Below are positions 46,377 to 58,719 of a DNA stretch of 64,000 bases, piece after piece. The DNA is from Panax quinquefolius. Its lineage: Eukaryota > Streptophyta > Magnoliopsida > Apiales > Araliaceae. Position 1 is the stretch's first letter; each line of letters begins with the position of its first letter. Made by a program: the position numbers and the translations under genes. The stretch lies in NCBI GenBank assembly GCA_020205615.1, contig CM035168.1:5088237-5152236 (forward strand). Direction: 5' to 3'. The notes beneath the pieces were generated by a model. The model was given only the letters and a program-made list of their open reading frames with translations. It did no database searches and was not told the origin of the DNA.

Positions 46377-48248
46377 TGAAAGTAGTATACACACAAGCCA
46401 ATCATGTTTGATGATAAAGCATATACTTTATAACAATCTTATTCATTTATTAATAAAAAGTATTAATTTATTAAAGGCTTTTAATTATCTACATGATCTT
46501 TGTTTTATAATATGTGATAAACCCATAGTTTTAAGCAATGCTTTTAGAATAATGATGATGATCATTCTAATGAGATCTAAATTCTTAGAAAGCTTAAAAC
46601 TAAAATAGTTCCCAATCATTGGATTACTAAATTGGGGATTAGTGAATCCGGATAGATTGGTACATACGTTCTTTTTCATTGGATGAGGATGATTGATCTC
46701 ATGATCATTTGTGTGGAGACACTAAAGCAAGTATGTAGGTGCTTATTAGAGAATAAGTTCACTTTGAACGTGGCTCGCTAAGGAATACCTAATGGAGTTT
46801 TATTTGCTGTCAATAGGAATTCTGTAGTGATAGTAGTACAAGTAATCCTTGGACTTGAGATCATCATAGTATCTTATGTATGATGAGTTATACTTTGACT
46901 TATTCCTTAAGACCCTTAGGGTATATCAAAGGGTATGCTTGGGTATAATAAGTTATACATGGAGATAATGTATGATCAATAAAGAATCTACCACTTCAAT
47001 AAAAGAAGAGAAATGTCCTATGTGATTCGATAAATGACAACCCGTGAGTTGGCTAAAGTAAATGAAATTAGAAAGGAGTTTCTAATTTGCATTATTTGAG
47101 TTGTGCATTTAAGGATCGAAATACATATAATTAAATAAAATAAGACTTGTGAGAATTCCATGTCTTATATTTAATTGGGACATTGATGGTGGAAGGATTG
47201 AATTGTACGGTAACTATTTACTCAAAGGTTCTTTAATGATTAATGTTGAAATCTATATTATACGGAAAGTCGTTGATCGCTAGGAGGCTTATCCCTATTG
47301 TAGAATAAATATTATTTATTTAAATAAATTAATTGTTTAATTTATTTATTTAAATAAGATTAGAATTGTTCTAATTGATTTATTCACAACCTATTTAATA
47401 TGGAGAACCTAAAGGGTCACACCATAAAAGGAAGAATAATTATTTAAGAAGTTAATGGCATAATCGTAATAATATGTTAAGTATATTTAATTTAATCTAT
47501 GGTGATAGAATAAATTAAATAGCTTAATATTTATTATTTAATATTTTAGAAATATTAAATATAAATTAATAAGAGGAGTCTTATTAATATTATTACAATT
47601 ATTATTATTTTAATTTCTAAAGAGTTTAGGAATTAATTTAATATAAGTACTCTCATTTATTCCTAATAGGATTAGGAGGAAAAATTAGTTAAAGGAGTTT
47701 AATTAATTATCCCTAATAAGATTAGGGAGCTTAATTAATTAAAAGAATTTAATTAATTAAATAAAACCCAATTCCTTAATTGTTAAGGTGGGTTGCCCAC
47801 ATCTATAAATAAGAGGAGTCTTATTATGGGTGATGGGGTTGTTGACTTTTTCAACATACTGACATAATTCCAATTTGTTGGAGAGTACGCCTTTTTACAT
47901 AGAGATAGGAAAAACTAGGGTTTGAGCCAATACCCTTCTTCTTGAATTTTCTTCTTCCTTGGTGGATCACCTCTGAGGCCAAACATTTGGGTGGCTAACG
48001 TTGATCAAAGGAAGGAACCAAACCCGGTGGATTCAAGATTGAACGCGAAAGGATTTGAGGTGAACTTGTACTGAGGAAGCTCGATCTTCAAGGGTATGAT
48101 TTTATTCTTTATCTTTTCGTTTAATTAATAATTGTGCATAAAGGGTGATCCGGGTATATGGTTTGTAAATTTTTTTAAACTCTGATTTTATCACGCTTCC
48201 GCTTAATTTTGCAATTTGATTGCGTTCATGAATATTACAAACCTAACA
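46377..48248 (+). mobile_element. Solo LTR (copia-type) inside gag of element S, 1872 bp
   Basis: The + strand starts TGAAAGTAGTATACAC and ends TTACAAACCTAACA, flanked by TSD GTTTC (46372-46376 and 48249-48253). The gag frame of S is split exactly here. A TATAAATAAG box on the + strand at about 47804 and a CGCTTCCGC block near the + strand 3' end favour + orientation, but TG/CA ends allow either. It is unrelated to the LTRs of S. No internal genes: the copy remained after LTR-LTR recombination. Confidence 0.85.
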
Positions 48249-48253
48249 GTTTC

Positions 48254-49087
48254 CTCAGTTGGCTTGGTTTTGTGTTTGTTTGCATTGAAAGTATTTTTCC
48301 TTTGATTCTTCCTTTGAAGTAGCCCCTTAAGTCTCCTTGATATCATGGCTATTTCATCATCCGAGTTGTTTTCAAGTTCTTCTTCAACTCCTGCATTTAG
48401 AGCTAATACTTTCTTTCGAGGATCTTCTTCCTCGTCATCATATATTTTCAATTGATGTTCATATTCTTCTAGTTCACCAAAGAGAGTTAATGTATCCATG
48501 GAAGAAATATTGATGGAATCTTGAAGAGTGGTAATTTTAGATACAAACCTTTTGTGCATGGCTCGTAGTAGCTTACGATTGATTTCGCTTTGTGGAATTG
48601 TCTTGTCGAGTAGCTTTAAGGAATTTATCAGTACTAGAAATTGTGCTTGAGCCATTTTGATTGTTTCCTCTTTTTCCAGTTTGAACAGTTCATAGTCATG
48701 CATGAGCATACTTAGCTTGACTTCTCATACTTTAGACGTTCCTTCATGACTTACTACTAGGGTGTCCCAAATCTCCTTTGATGTGTTACATGAGGACACT
48801 TTATCTATTTTGGATTGCACCATGTCGCTGAGGAGAGTGTTCATTACCTTTGAATTGTATGACACCATGTATGTTTCGGTTGAATCCATCTCAAGTAGAG
48901 TTTTTGGAGTACCATCATCTTTCTTTGGGATTACCGGTCCATTCTCTACCACCCACCATTCCCATGGGTCTCGCTTCAGATATATCCTCATCCGAAATTT
49001 CCAGAAGTTATAGTTCTCAGTTCCAAAGAGTAGTGGAGGTCGGTTTGTTGATTGTCCTTCGTGGTGAGTGCTTCCAAGTTGTGCCAT
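48254..49087 (-). pseudogene. gag: gag of element S, N-terminal part (broken)
   Basis: The ATG at 49087 lies 54 nt after the PBS. The copia gag (UBN2/DUF4219 type) is recognised by FGTENYNFWKFRMRIYLK, WEWWVVENGP and EIWDTLVVSHEG. A TGA at 48727-48725 (an Arg CGA to TGA change would explain it) breaks the frame before LSMLMHDYELFKLEKEETI; the same frame then runs to the solo LTR. The helical region SINISSMDTLTLFGELEEYE fits the family. Confidence 0.85.
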
Positions 49088-49140
49088 GTCAGAATCTTTT
49101 CCCTACAAGTCACCTTTAAGACCAAGATAAGTAGAGCCAA

Positions 49141-49152
49141 GCTCTGATACCA
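49141..49152 (-). other. Primer binding site of element S
   Basis: The minus strand reads TGGTATCAGAGC, a perfect initiator tRNA-Met PBS, 2 bp after the LTR end. It fixes the element's orientation. Confidence 0.92.
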
Positions 49153-49154
49153 AA

Positions 49155-50769
49155 TAAAATTTAAATAGATACACTTAGAAAGGGGGTTGAATAAGTGTAG
49201 GCACAACCTATGTCCAACTTTTATTTCTAATGCAGCAAGCTGGATTACCAAATCAGAATATTATTTAGTTGACCAAGTTTTACTGATGAAGGTAGTTGAA
49301 TGTAAATTTAATGTAGAATCACAGAAAGCAATCACACCAACACCAGAATTTTTACGTGGTTCAACTACTACCCTCTAGAATAGTAGTCTAGTCTACGTCC
49401 AATACCAACTAGTATTGGAGACTCACTTTTATTAAACTTCTTCAATTATAATACAAGTTCCAATAAGACGAACACCTTTGTTCCCTGTGCACCTATGCAC
49501 ACTTAACCACCTATGCTTCCTTTGAACTTGACTGTAATTAGTTATCAATTCAAGACAATTTTATATGTAATATTGACTAAGATAGGAAATGATAGATACA
49601 CACTAGAGGTCTAATGATCAAGCAATATATTACTCACCAACTCAAGGCTCTAGTATGAAGTGATATGCAAAATGGATATTACCTGAATATTTTTGAAGCA
49701 GCAACCTCGTTCTTAATGCAATCGATGAAAAACAATTTCGTAACTTGTATGCTATATTCTTTTGTGTATGTTTTTCGTGTCTGTATTTGTTAATGAGCGC
49801 AGTTTATATAGACGACTCCCAAATATTTCCGTTGCTAACATTTTGCATGAATCTTGATGTCCTTCGTGAATCATGATATACTTAATTTGTTTTTCCATCA
49901 CAGAGATTCTGAAATATCATGCTATCAGTAACTTTCGGCTAAATGATTTCTATTTGCAGATTTCCATGGTCCAATTTCTAAAAAACCGGAAGTCAACTTC
50001 TAGGATTACCATAAATACTTGCTGGCATGTTTCCATATTACTAAGCATACATTGGACCGTTAGAATTGACCTATTGGATTTCTCAAATCATGACCCATGA
50101 TCTCTGCAGAATCTGTTGATACACGCACTTGACACGTTACCTTAATTAATTTCCTAGAATTAAGATGCTTAATTTATGAGCATGATGTGTGCGTGCGTGT
50201 TTTTAAGAGTAAGATCTATAATTTCATGATATATGCTTACCTTTTTATATCTATCGTAGGTGTCCACAAATCTTGGATCAGTGATTAAGCCCAACTAGAT
50301 TTCTAGAATTATGAGGCAAGATTATGGGGCATAATTACTGCTATTCAATCAACTTGTTTCTTTAGATAGTTCGCATGATTTAAGATATGTCAAGCTGGTA
50401 TGATATTTTCTAAAAATCGATAGCTTATTCCAGATTACCAAAAGTATCAAGATTTGATTTCTTATGATATGGTAAGAGATGTCGGCCCGTGTATATTAGT
50501 GCTCGTGAATTAGCAGGTGGCATTAAGCATGAGAATGCTATTATGTAATGCACATGCCCAAGAGCCTTATTTTGGAAAATAATAAATGCTAAGATCTTAC
50601 ATATATTCCTAGGACTCAAATTGGCTTTTCTTTCTCCAAGGATGTCTTGGCTTTGTGATTTCTTCCTTGACGTTTTCTGAAGTTCCATATCTTTCCCTGA
50701 AATAATATAGCATTGATTAGAGAAATAATCGAGTCATCATCAAAACATGGAGTGTGACATAAGTCAACA
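49155..50769 (-). repeat. 5' LTR of element S (1615 bp)
   Basis: The minus strand starts TGTTGACTTATGTCACACTC at 50769 and ends AAATTTTA, where the CA end has become TA. It is nearly identical to 38532-40144. The TATATAAA box is at 49803-49810 (minus). The TSD GCTTG follows at 50770-50774. Confidence 0.93.
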
Positions 50770-51260
50770 GCTTGTCACTGCCAAGCAATTTAAGGAGTTG
50801 AGACCGCCGGAGTTTTTGGGAAAGCCTGAACCACTTAAGGCAGAGGCATGAATTTAGCAGATTACCAAGATATTTGATGTCTTGGGATGCACTGAAGAGC
50901 AGAAGGTTCCCTTCGCCACCTTCATGTTGTGCGAAGAGGCATATTACTGGTGGGAATCTGTAAAACGTACCCATTTGTCCGCACTTAAGATGTCTTGGGA
51001 GAAGTTCCAAGAATTGTTCAACGACAAGTACTTTTCAGAAAGTATTCGTCACATGAAGGAGGTGGAGTATATCAAACTGGAGTAGAAAAATATGACTTTG
51101 TCGCAATACGAAGTCAAGTTTGCGGAGTTATCTTGGTTTGTATCCCACTTGGTAGATAATGAAGAGCGAATGACGCAAATATTTCTGAGAGGTTTGAAAC
51201 TCGAAATTCATAACATCTTATCTCTCATAAATTTTACTTATATTCAGATGTAGTGAATAG
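50770..51260 (+). pseudogene. gag: gag of element C, central piece
   Basis: It resumes after element S with TAKQFKELRPPEFLGKPEP, then KQ-type gag core YYWWESVKRTHLSALKMSW and SIRHMKEVEYIKLE. Stops at about 50851, 50857 and 51084 and an indel near 51210 break it. It ends at AATAG (51256-51260), the TSD of the next insertion. Confidence 0.85.
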
Positions 51261-53856
51261 TGTAAGACCCCAACTTATTATTAATGAAATTTAATTTTCT
51301 CTATTTATTATTTTGAAATAATAAGGGTTGATTTGATTAATGTGGATAGTTATGGGTAAAATACGCAAATATTTCAAAATAAGCAAGTGGTTGTAAAATA
51401 TTCATTATTGTCGGGGAATATTCGTTTGGTCAAGGAATATTCAAATCTTTTCGGGAATATTTGTACTGACGGCCAGCAGCCATGTAATAATGGGCCCCAT
51501 AACTGAAAGCGATATAGAGGAAGAAAACGACAAGAATAAGTTGTTTAAAAATAACGGCGTAGTTATTCACAAGATTAATCTTGTTAAAATACTCGGTGGT
51601 TAAAACACAAGAAGATACTGCAGATTGCACCAATTATTGATTCTTACGTAAGAAGGCATTACTCAATAATTGTTACGATAATTATTGCTCAATATTTTAT
51701 TTTATTGATTCAATAATTGCATTGTGTTAATATTTTATATTACTTGTTGTTTCAATAATTGTCACTACACGTGATTTTTTCATTATCGAAGCAATAATTC
51801 ATATTATCCTAATAATATTATTGGATAACATTATTGGCAATGTCTAGAAAGTTTTGTCTAAGGAGAGGTTTGGTCACCTAATTGTATACCAAGAAGGAGA
51901 AATTCTTATTGAAAGCCCCTCTTTCTGAACCGCACGGTTGTCAATATTGTGATCTTGTAATATTATTCATGAATAATTAATTATTGGTTTATATGATGAG
52001 GAAAATATTGATTTTATGTGGATATAGATGGAGAAAATTTTTAATGTGACAATTGTTGAAAATTAAATTTTATCTTTTTCTCGATAAAATAATTCATTTA
52101 AATATATTATTATATTTTAATAATATAATAATGGTGATATTTTTACAATGAATGTGTGATATATGAGTATCTGAGGAGAAAGAGTATTTTTGTTGCAATA
52201 AATGTTTAAAACATGTTAAACATGTCGGGTGGACCACATTTCTTGATAAATTTGATTATAAATCAAAAAATCGCCTTGCTTTATGGATTTCTGGTCAATT
52301 TTTGTTTGGAATTTGGAAAAACTTTCTTCGCAAAGTTGTAGAGAATTGAATTTCCTATTAAAAATCGCGAGATTCAGTATTTTCTCGACAAAAGGGCTAT
52401 TTATTGTGAATTATTGAAGTTCAAGTCTCAAAATAATTAATTTTGAAGTTTTAAATATTTTAATAAGAAAACGTTTTTTTTGAGTTAGGCAAGGTGAGTC
52501 ACTCTTGGTGGTGATAGTTTGAATCAGATTTTGGGTGCGAGGAATTTAATAAATATATATTAATATTTTATTAAATTTTACGCTTTGGTGTTCTAAGCAT
52601 TTTCCTATAAATAGGTGCTTAGGTTAGAATTGAAAATCACACCGAAATTGAAGTTTTCCTCTCTATATTATCGAGCATATTCTTGTGAGTATTTTGAGTA
52701 TACTTTGAGTATTGCTATACTGTCTGCAAGTTCAAGTTATAGCTTATATCCAAGATTCCGCTTTAAGATTGCTCTTTCCGAGGTAAGAGATATTATTTTT
52801 TTCAGAATGATATTATTTCTTCAATATCATTATCTTTGAAATATCGATCTGAAGTTTTTATCAAATTTGGAACTTTTGGTGTTTGAGTTACTATTCACGA
52901 TACGGCAAGACTATTCACGAATCTGACATTATTCATCGAAAAATGAAAATTTTCCCTTTTAAATCTAAAAATATCTATTGTGGATACTAGCTTTGATTGT
53001 ATCCATGTTTTGATCATTCTTGAATTTTACACCACTATGATTATTTTGAGGTATTTTTGGACATGGATAAAACAAAGTATGAATCCTTAATCCTTAATCC
53101 TTGTCATTTTGTTTCAATTGGATTCGTTTCTTTAAAATATTTTTCATCATCCTCGATCTTAAATGATGATATTATTGAATATCTTTGGCTTGTAGTGCAA
53201 AGATGAATGATTTTGATGAATATCTTTGGCCGTAGTACAAAGATGAACAAGTGTTTAGATGAACATGACTAATCGATGAATATCTTTGGCACTGTGTAGT
53301 GCAAAGATGAATATTTGATTCGGATATATATTGATTGATGTTACAGGGGATAAAAGATGAGACGATGAACTTTTAAATTCATACATAGAAGATAGTAGTT
53401 TGCATTCTCTACTTAACTCTTCTAATGAATTATTATTTCATGCGAATATTGATTTAAAATTTGTTGTCTATTGTATTCTATTAGATTTTCCTGTTGAAGA
53501 CTAACGATAATTTGTTGTATATTATCTTAGTCATAATATTTTTTATTGGGCTAGTTGAGCTCACCCTTTTCCTTTTTGTTCCATTTTTTCTTCTCGGAGG
53601 CGAGAATATAAGAGTACGCAGTCTGGGTATGGAATGAAGGTTCTAGAGAGAGTTCTTTAGTAGTCCTCACCATTTTTGTAAAATAATGTATCAATAAATG
53701 TGATGAGGATTTATTTGAGTATAGATATTGTCTAGAAGATAATATTTGTATTCAAACTCACAGTTTTACTGTTGTAATAATAAAGTTGTAGTTGTTTCTG
53801 TACCATGTATTGACAACTCAGAATGAGTGATGTATACCTATTTTGGGGGCGTCACA
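51261..53856 (+). mobile_element. Solo LTR in gag of element C (2596 bp)
   Basis: It starts TGTAAGACCCCAACTTATTA and ends GGGGGCGTCACA, flanked by a perfect TSD AATAG (51256-51260, 53857-53861). The gag sequence is continuous across it. Same LTR family as element A. TATA box 52606-52614; TTCTTACGTAAGAA at 51641-51654; three hairpin units at about 53178-53310. It has no PBS or interior, so it arose by LTR-LTR recombination. Confidence 0.93.
52606..52614 (+). promoter_or_regulatory. TATA box of the solo LTR at 51261
   Basis: TATAAATAG before GTGCTTAGGTTAG and a CTCTCTATATT leader. Confidence 0.55.
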
Positions 53857-54190
53857 AATAGGGCTCAGTTATTAGAGCGGGATTATGAGTCAGCTCAAAT
53901 AAAAGACAGAAACTGGCAACACGATAATAGTCATACCAGTGGCAACAATCATTGAAGCAGTGATAACCAACATGCCAGAAATGGTAACCACTTTGGTGGT
54001 AATCATGGCCAAGATAATAGGAGAGGTGAGTCAAGTGGAAAATTCAAAAAGAGGAGATTCAACAATGACGCGAAGACATCAGCAGCATCAGCACCAATAA
54101 CAAATTATAGGGGAGGATAACGACTGCCAGTTAGATGCTACAGATGCGGAGAGGAGGGACACATAAGTCCAAACTATACACAGCCTTTCA
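53857..54190 (+). pseudogene. gag: gag of element C, C-terminal piece with degenerate zinc knuckles
   Basis: NRAQLLERDYESAQ continues gag after the solo LTR, followed by an Asn/His/Gly-rich nucleocapsid region and basic KFKKRRFNND. The first knuckle reads CYRCGEEGHISPNY (last Cys lost) and the second begins CFIYEKDRLIAQFC (second Cys and His lost). RNA packaging by this copy is unlikely. Confidence 0.8.
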
Positions 54191-55853
54191 AGGTGTGTTT
54201 CATTTATGAAAAAGACCGTCTTATAGCCCAATTTTGTCTGGTAGCAAAGACAAGTCCAGCTGGGATGGTGGCACTAAAGGCAACTATGGACAAAACAAAG
54301 TTGGTGGTTCAAGGGAGAACGTTTTTCGTAACGTCCCAAAAGGCGATGAACCCGAATGAAGTTATCACGGGTAAGCTAATTATAAACTCTTGGGAAGTCT
54401 ATACCTTATTAAATATCGGTTCTACCCATTCTTTTATCTCTCCTGCTTGTGATCAACGTTTGAACTTAACCCCTAAGAAATTTGATTTTGACTTATCTGT
54501 TGAAACTCCGTTAGGTGGAACTTTCATTACATCCACTATTTATAAATCTTGCTTGCTTCAAGTTGGGACCATTATATTACCTGTTGATCTCATTTCTTTG
54601 AAAATACTTGCATTTGATGTGATTTTAGGGATTGATTGGTTAACTATTCATCATGCTAAATTGATTATTTTCGTAAGTTCGTTAGTTTTCATATTCCTAA
54701 CTAACTTGTTATACGAATTCATGCAACCAAACCACTAAAGTCAATCACTGTCATATCAAACCATAATTAAAGCCATTCGTTTATTGAAAAATGGATGTCA
54801 AGCTTTCTTAGCCCATGTTATGAATTTAAACAAAAATACGTTAGATTTGAATAATATTTCTGTTGTTAGTGAATTTCTTGACGTATTTTCTGAAGAATTT
54901 CCTGGCCTACCCCCAGAGCGTGATATCGAATTTTATATTGACCTTCAACCCGGTACAAAAACCATTTCCAAAACCCCATCTCGAATGGCTCCTTTTGAAC
55001 TTCAGGAGTTAAAAACCCAACTACAGGAGTTGTTAGATATTGGTTTCATTCATCCCAGTACATCTCCTTGGGGTGCTCCTATTTTATTTGTAAAGAAGAA
55101 AGATGGGAGTATGAGACTTTGCATTGACTATCGGGAGTTGAACCATGTCACCATCAAAAATAGGTACCCACTACCTCACATTGATGACCTGTTTGACCAG
55201 TTACAAGGTGCTAATTTCTTCTCAAAGATCGATCTTCGTTCCGAATATCATCAGTTACAGATTAAAACTGATGACATTCTAAAGACTTCTTTCTGAACTC
55301 TGAACGGGCATTATGAATTCCTAGTCATGTCTTTTGGATTGACTAATGCTCCTGCGGCCTTCATGGATATGATGAACCAAGTATTTAAGGAATATTTGGA
55401 TCATTTTGTGGTTGTCTTTATTGATGACATCCTCATCTATTCCAAAAGTCGTGAAGATCATGACCAACACTTGAGGCTGATACTCCAAAAGCTTTGTGAA
55501 AATAAGCTATATGCCAAGTTAAAGAAATGCGAGTTTTGGCTTGAGGAAGTAGCATTCCTTGGGCACGTGGTATCAAATTATGGAATATCAGTTAACCCGA
55601 TAAAGATTGAAGCAATACAAAGTTGGGAGCAACCTAAGTCATTAACTGAAGTATGTAGCTTTCTGGGCTTAGCTGGTTATTATCGGAGATTCGTGGAAGG
55701 ATTTTCTCGAATCGCTTCTCTATTAACTCAGCTGACCTGAAAAGATACAAAATTTGAATGGAGCGAGGAATATGAGAAGAGCTTCCAAGAACTCAAGAGG
55801 AGACTCATTTCGGCACCTGTTTTGACAATACAATCAGTTTTGGAGGGATTTGT
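54191..55853 (+). pseudogene. pol: pol of element C: protease, RT, start of RNase H (broken, cut by D)
   Basis: The protease motif reads LLNIGSTHSFIS near 54405-54440; Asn replaces the catalytic Asp of LDTG, so the protease is dead regardless of stops. A frameshift lies near 54660. RT shows [33 protein letters not shown], a TGA at 55294-55296, then [31 protein letters not shown] and [19 protein letters not shown] at 55738-55740 replaces the Arg codon seen in A. The sequence ends inside the RT/RNase H connection where element D starts at 55854. Confidence 0.87.
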
Positions 55854-56739
55854 TGTAAGACCCCAACTTTTATGGATAAAGATTAACTTTTCTCAAAACA
55901 TATTTTTGAATATTATGGTGTGGATTTGATATAATGTTATAGTTGTGGGTAATATTTACAAGTTTTGCAAAGTAAGCAAGTGGTTATAAAATATTCGACT
56001 GGTCGAGAAATATTCGTTTTAACAAGGAATATTCGTACGACGGCACAATCATTTGTGGACCCCACAACGGAAGTATTGTCGGAGTTAGAAAACGACAGAA
56101 ATATCTTTTATAAAAATAACGGTGAAAGTTTTACTGTTAAACTGTTGAACTACCCGGTAGTAAAAGTACAATAATACGTGTGGTTGCATAGTAGCACACA
56201 TTATTGTACAATATCTTTTATTATTGATGCTTACGTGAGAAGTCACTCAGTTATACTCAATTATTGCTACAGTAATTGCTACATAATATCTCTCATATTA
56301 TTGATTCAATTATTGTCACAGTATCATCTGCATAATATTATATATTATTAAATCAATAATTGAGATGACAAAGTTATTCATATTATTATTTGCAATATTG
56401 ACGATGTTTAGAAAGTTCTGTCGAGGAGAGGTTTGGTCACCTAATTGAGCGCCAATAGGGAGAAATCCTTATCGGAAAGCCCCCTCTTTCCTGGGAATGA
56501 TCTGGTTGTTAAATATTGTGAGTTATAATATTAATGATGAATAAGTTCGTGTTGATTAAAAATGAAATTGATATTTTCATTGTGTTGGGATTATTAGTGT
56601 TAATGGAAATCGACATTTATTTCGATAATAATTCATTTTTGGAGGTTAAAGTGACCAATCAGGTAATTAATCGAATAAATGAGAAATTAATTGTTATTAA
56701 TTCACATGTTTATAACTATTTGTTCATATGTATGCACTA

Positions 56740-56990
56740 TTAATTCACATGCATGTACTATTAGGGGAGGTGGTGCAAGATTGATAATACTTCTATGATT
56801 AAATTAAAAATAGAGGTATAGATGAAGGTACTATACTGTAACTATTTTTTCACATGTATAGAATTATTAATTCACATAAATGTATTATTGATTCACATGC
56901 ATGTACTATTAAGGGAGGTGGTCCAAGTTTGATAATGCTTGCAGGACTAAAGTAAAAATAAAGGAAAAGATGAAGGTATTATACTGTAAT
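56740..56990 (+). repeat. Imperfect tandem duplication inside the element D LTR
   Basis: ATTCACATGCATGTACTATTA, GGGAGGTGGT and GATGAAGGTA, then TATACTGTAA, occur in this order at about 56744-56842 and again at about 56889-56988. The unit is about 140 bp. Confidence 0.75.
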
Positions 56991-57033
56991 ATTTCGAGCC
57001 CCAAAACGTGCAATTATTGAAACTATATTTTCC

Positions 57034-57042
57034 TATAAATAG
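57034..57042 (+). promoter_or_regulatory. TATA box of the element D 5' LTR
   Basis: TATAAATAG before AAGCTCATTC and a leader different from that of A, C and the solo LTRs. Confidence 0.55.
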
Positions 57043-57428
57043 AAGCTCATTCTTCTTTCATTCTCACCAATTCACTAAGACTCACAAGAGCAATTATAAA
57101 GAGAGAAGCTATAGAGAGATAAAACTATAGTGAGAAAGAAGAATAGTATTCTGCTACTTCACTATTCCAGTATCCAGTCTTCTTCTAAGGTAAAGGATAT
57201 AATTTTTTTCAGTATTCGTAAGAAATAATATTTTCTTCCATACTCTATATTACGTGAGTAATATTATTTCGTTTTGTATTCCTAATTTTACACTCATTCT
57301 GTTAAAGTACTGCTTCTATACTCCGTGAAATTAGTATAATATCCATGAAATTTGTTCTTCATCTAGTATCGTTTCATAAGGATATTTTTTTGAACATTCT
57401 TGCTAAATTTTAAGTTTTTCATGCCGGA

Positions 57429-57632
57429 ATACTGTTCACAAAATAATATTCACAAAGTACTATTCATGGGATACTATTCATGAAGTACTATTCACGGGTA
57501 TTATTCACAAAGTACTATTCATGAGTACTATTCACAAAGTACTATTCATGGGTACTATTCATAAAGTACTATTCACAGGATACTATTCACAAAGTACTAT
57601 TCACCTGGGGTACTATTCATAACAAAAATTGA
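57429..57632 (+). repeat. Array of about 14 ACTATTCA-type repeats in the element D LTR
   Basis: The core ACTATTCAC or ACTATTCAT recurs every 14-18 bp with spacers such as AAAGT, GGGAT and GAAGT. Other LTRs of the window carry two to five copies at the same relative place (about 30-130, 7378-7430, 28990-29030, 37150-37235, 62210-62380). Confidence 0.9.
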
Positions 57633-58561
57633 TTCTTTTTTTTGTTCAAATCATTTTTGTTATAATATTATTCTTGAATTTTACTCCACAAAGTAGTATC
57701 ATGTTGACGATTTGGACATTATTGAATTCTGGATAAATTAATTTATAAATCTTTAAAAATTTATCATTTGTTTTCTTTAAATTGAATTCTTATATCATTG
57801 TCATCATCCTCATGCTTATATTGTGATGAAAGTCATCTTTGGCTTACGTGCATAGATGGACTGTTGATTGGTATGATTATGACCAGGGATCATTCAGTAT
57901 AATCATTATCTATAATGTTACAAATGATGTGGTAAAAGTCCTTATTGGCCCGTAGTGCATTGATGGACAGTTGTTGGTATGATCATGACCATTGATGATT
58001 ACATGAATATCCTTGGCCCGTAGTGCAGGGATGATTCGATGATGTGGTTTATTTATTAAGTTGAGTCTCAACAATAAAGTTGATGAAAAACTTTTTAAAT
58101 CATAGAAGATAGTAGATATCATGCTCTACTTGACTCTTCTAATGGATTACTTATTTCGCTGCAGTTAAACTTGTTGTTTATTAGTTTAACACTATTGAAG
58201 GCTAATGATAATTTATTCTGCATTATCTTAGTCATAATATTTCTTACTGGGCTAGTTGAGCTCACCCTTTTGCTTTCATTGTTCTATTCAAGAAATGAGA
58301 ACGTATCCGGGACTAGTCGGGGAACAGAGTGATGGTTCGAGATGGTGGCTATCGTAGTCCTCACTATTCTATGAAATAGTGTGATAATAAATGTAATGAG
58401 GACTCCATTTGAGTTTGGATATTTCCTAGAAGATAATATTCGTGTAAAAACTCTTAGCTACGCTTTTGTCGTATTGTATAAAAGAAGTTTGTATTTGATT
58501 TATGTACCAAGTATTTGGCGACTCAGAATGGGTGATGTATACCTATTTTGGGGGCGTCACA

Positions 58562-58590
58562 GTTGGCTGAGATGTGAGACTAGAACTAGG
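58562..58590 (+). other. Deleted primer binding site region of element D
   Basis: After the LTR the sequence reads GTTGGCTGAGATGTGAGACT. In B and C the corresponding stretch continues TGGTATCAGAGCTTAGG before a GGAGATC block. About 30 bp, including most of the PBS, are missing, so this copy cannot prime normally. Confidence 0.65.
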
Positions 58591-58719
58591 AGGGGAGAGA
58601 TGGGTAATTTCTTCGCTAGTATGACCTACCTAAGCTTATTTGTTATTTAATTGGTCGGTCAGAGTATAGGATAATATGTGGCATGTCAATTAACCCTTGT
58701 TTTGTGGCAGTGTTTGAAA

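Larger units (their letters stand above)
38532..50769 (-). mobile_element. Element S: Sirevirus-like Ty1/copia retrotransposon with an extra 3' ORF
   Basis: Minus-strand order: 5' LTR (50769-49155), PBS (49152-49141), gag (49087 on, split by a solo LTR), protease, integrase, RT and RNase H (the copia order), long extra ORF (42364-40523), repeated PPT motifs, PPT, 3' LTR (40144-38532). The TSD is GCTTG (38527-38531 and 50770-50774). Without the inner solo LTR it is about 10.4 kb. Long size, coiled-coil gag with two zinc knuckles, an ORF after pol and multiple PPTs together indicate a Sirevirus (SIRE/Maximus). Each ORF has few stops and the LTRs are nearly identical, so this is one of the younger insertions. 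Confidence 0.92.
55854..58561 (+). repeat. 5' LTR of element D (2708 bp)
   Basis: It starts TGTAAGACCCCAACTTTTAT and ends GGGGGCGTCACA. It differs from other LTRs by a duplicated segment (about 56740-56990) and by a long ACTATTCA array (57429-57632). TATA box 57034-57042. Hairpin units near 57835-58035 are degenerate. Confidence 0.88.

Noticed and set aside
46377..48248. Reading the unit inside S gag as an intron or a second gene
   Set aside because: TG/CA ends, a 5 bp TSD and the absence of coding motifs fit a solo LTR better.
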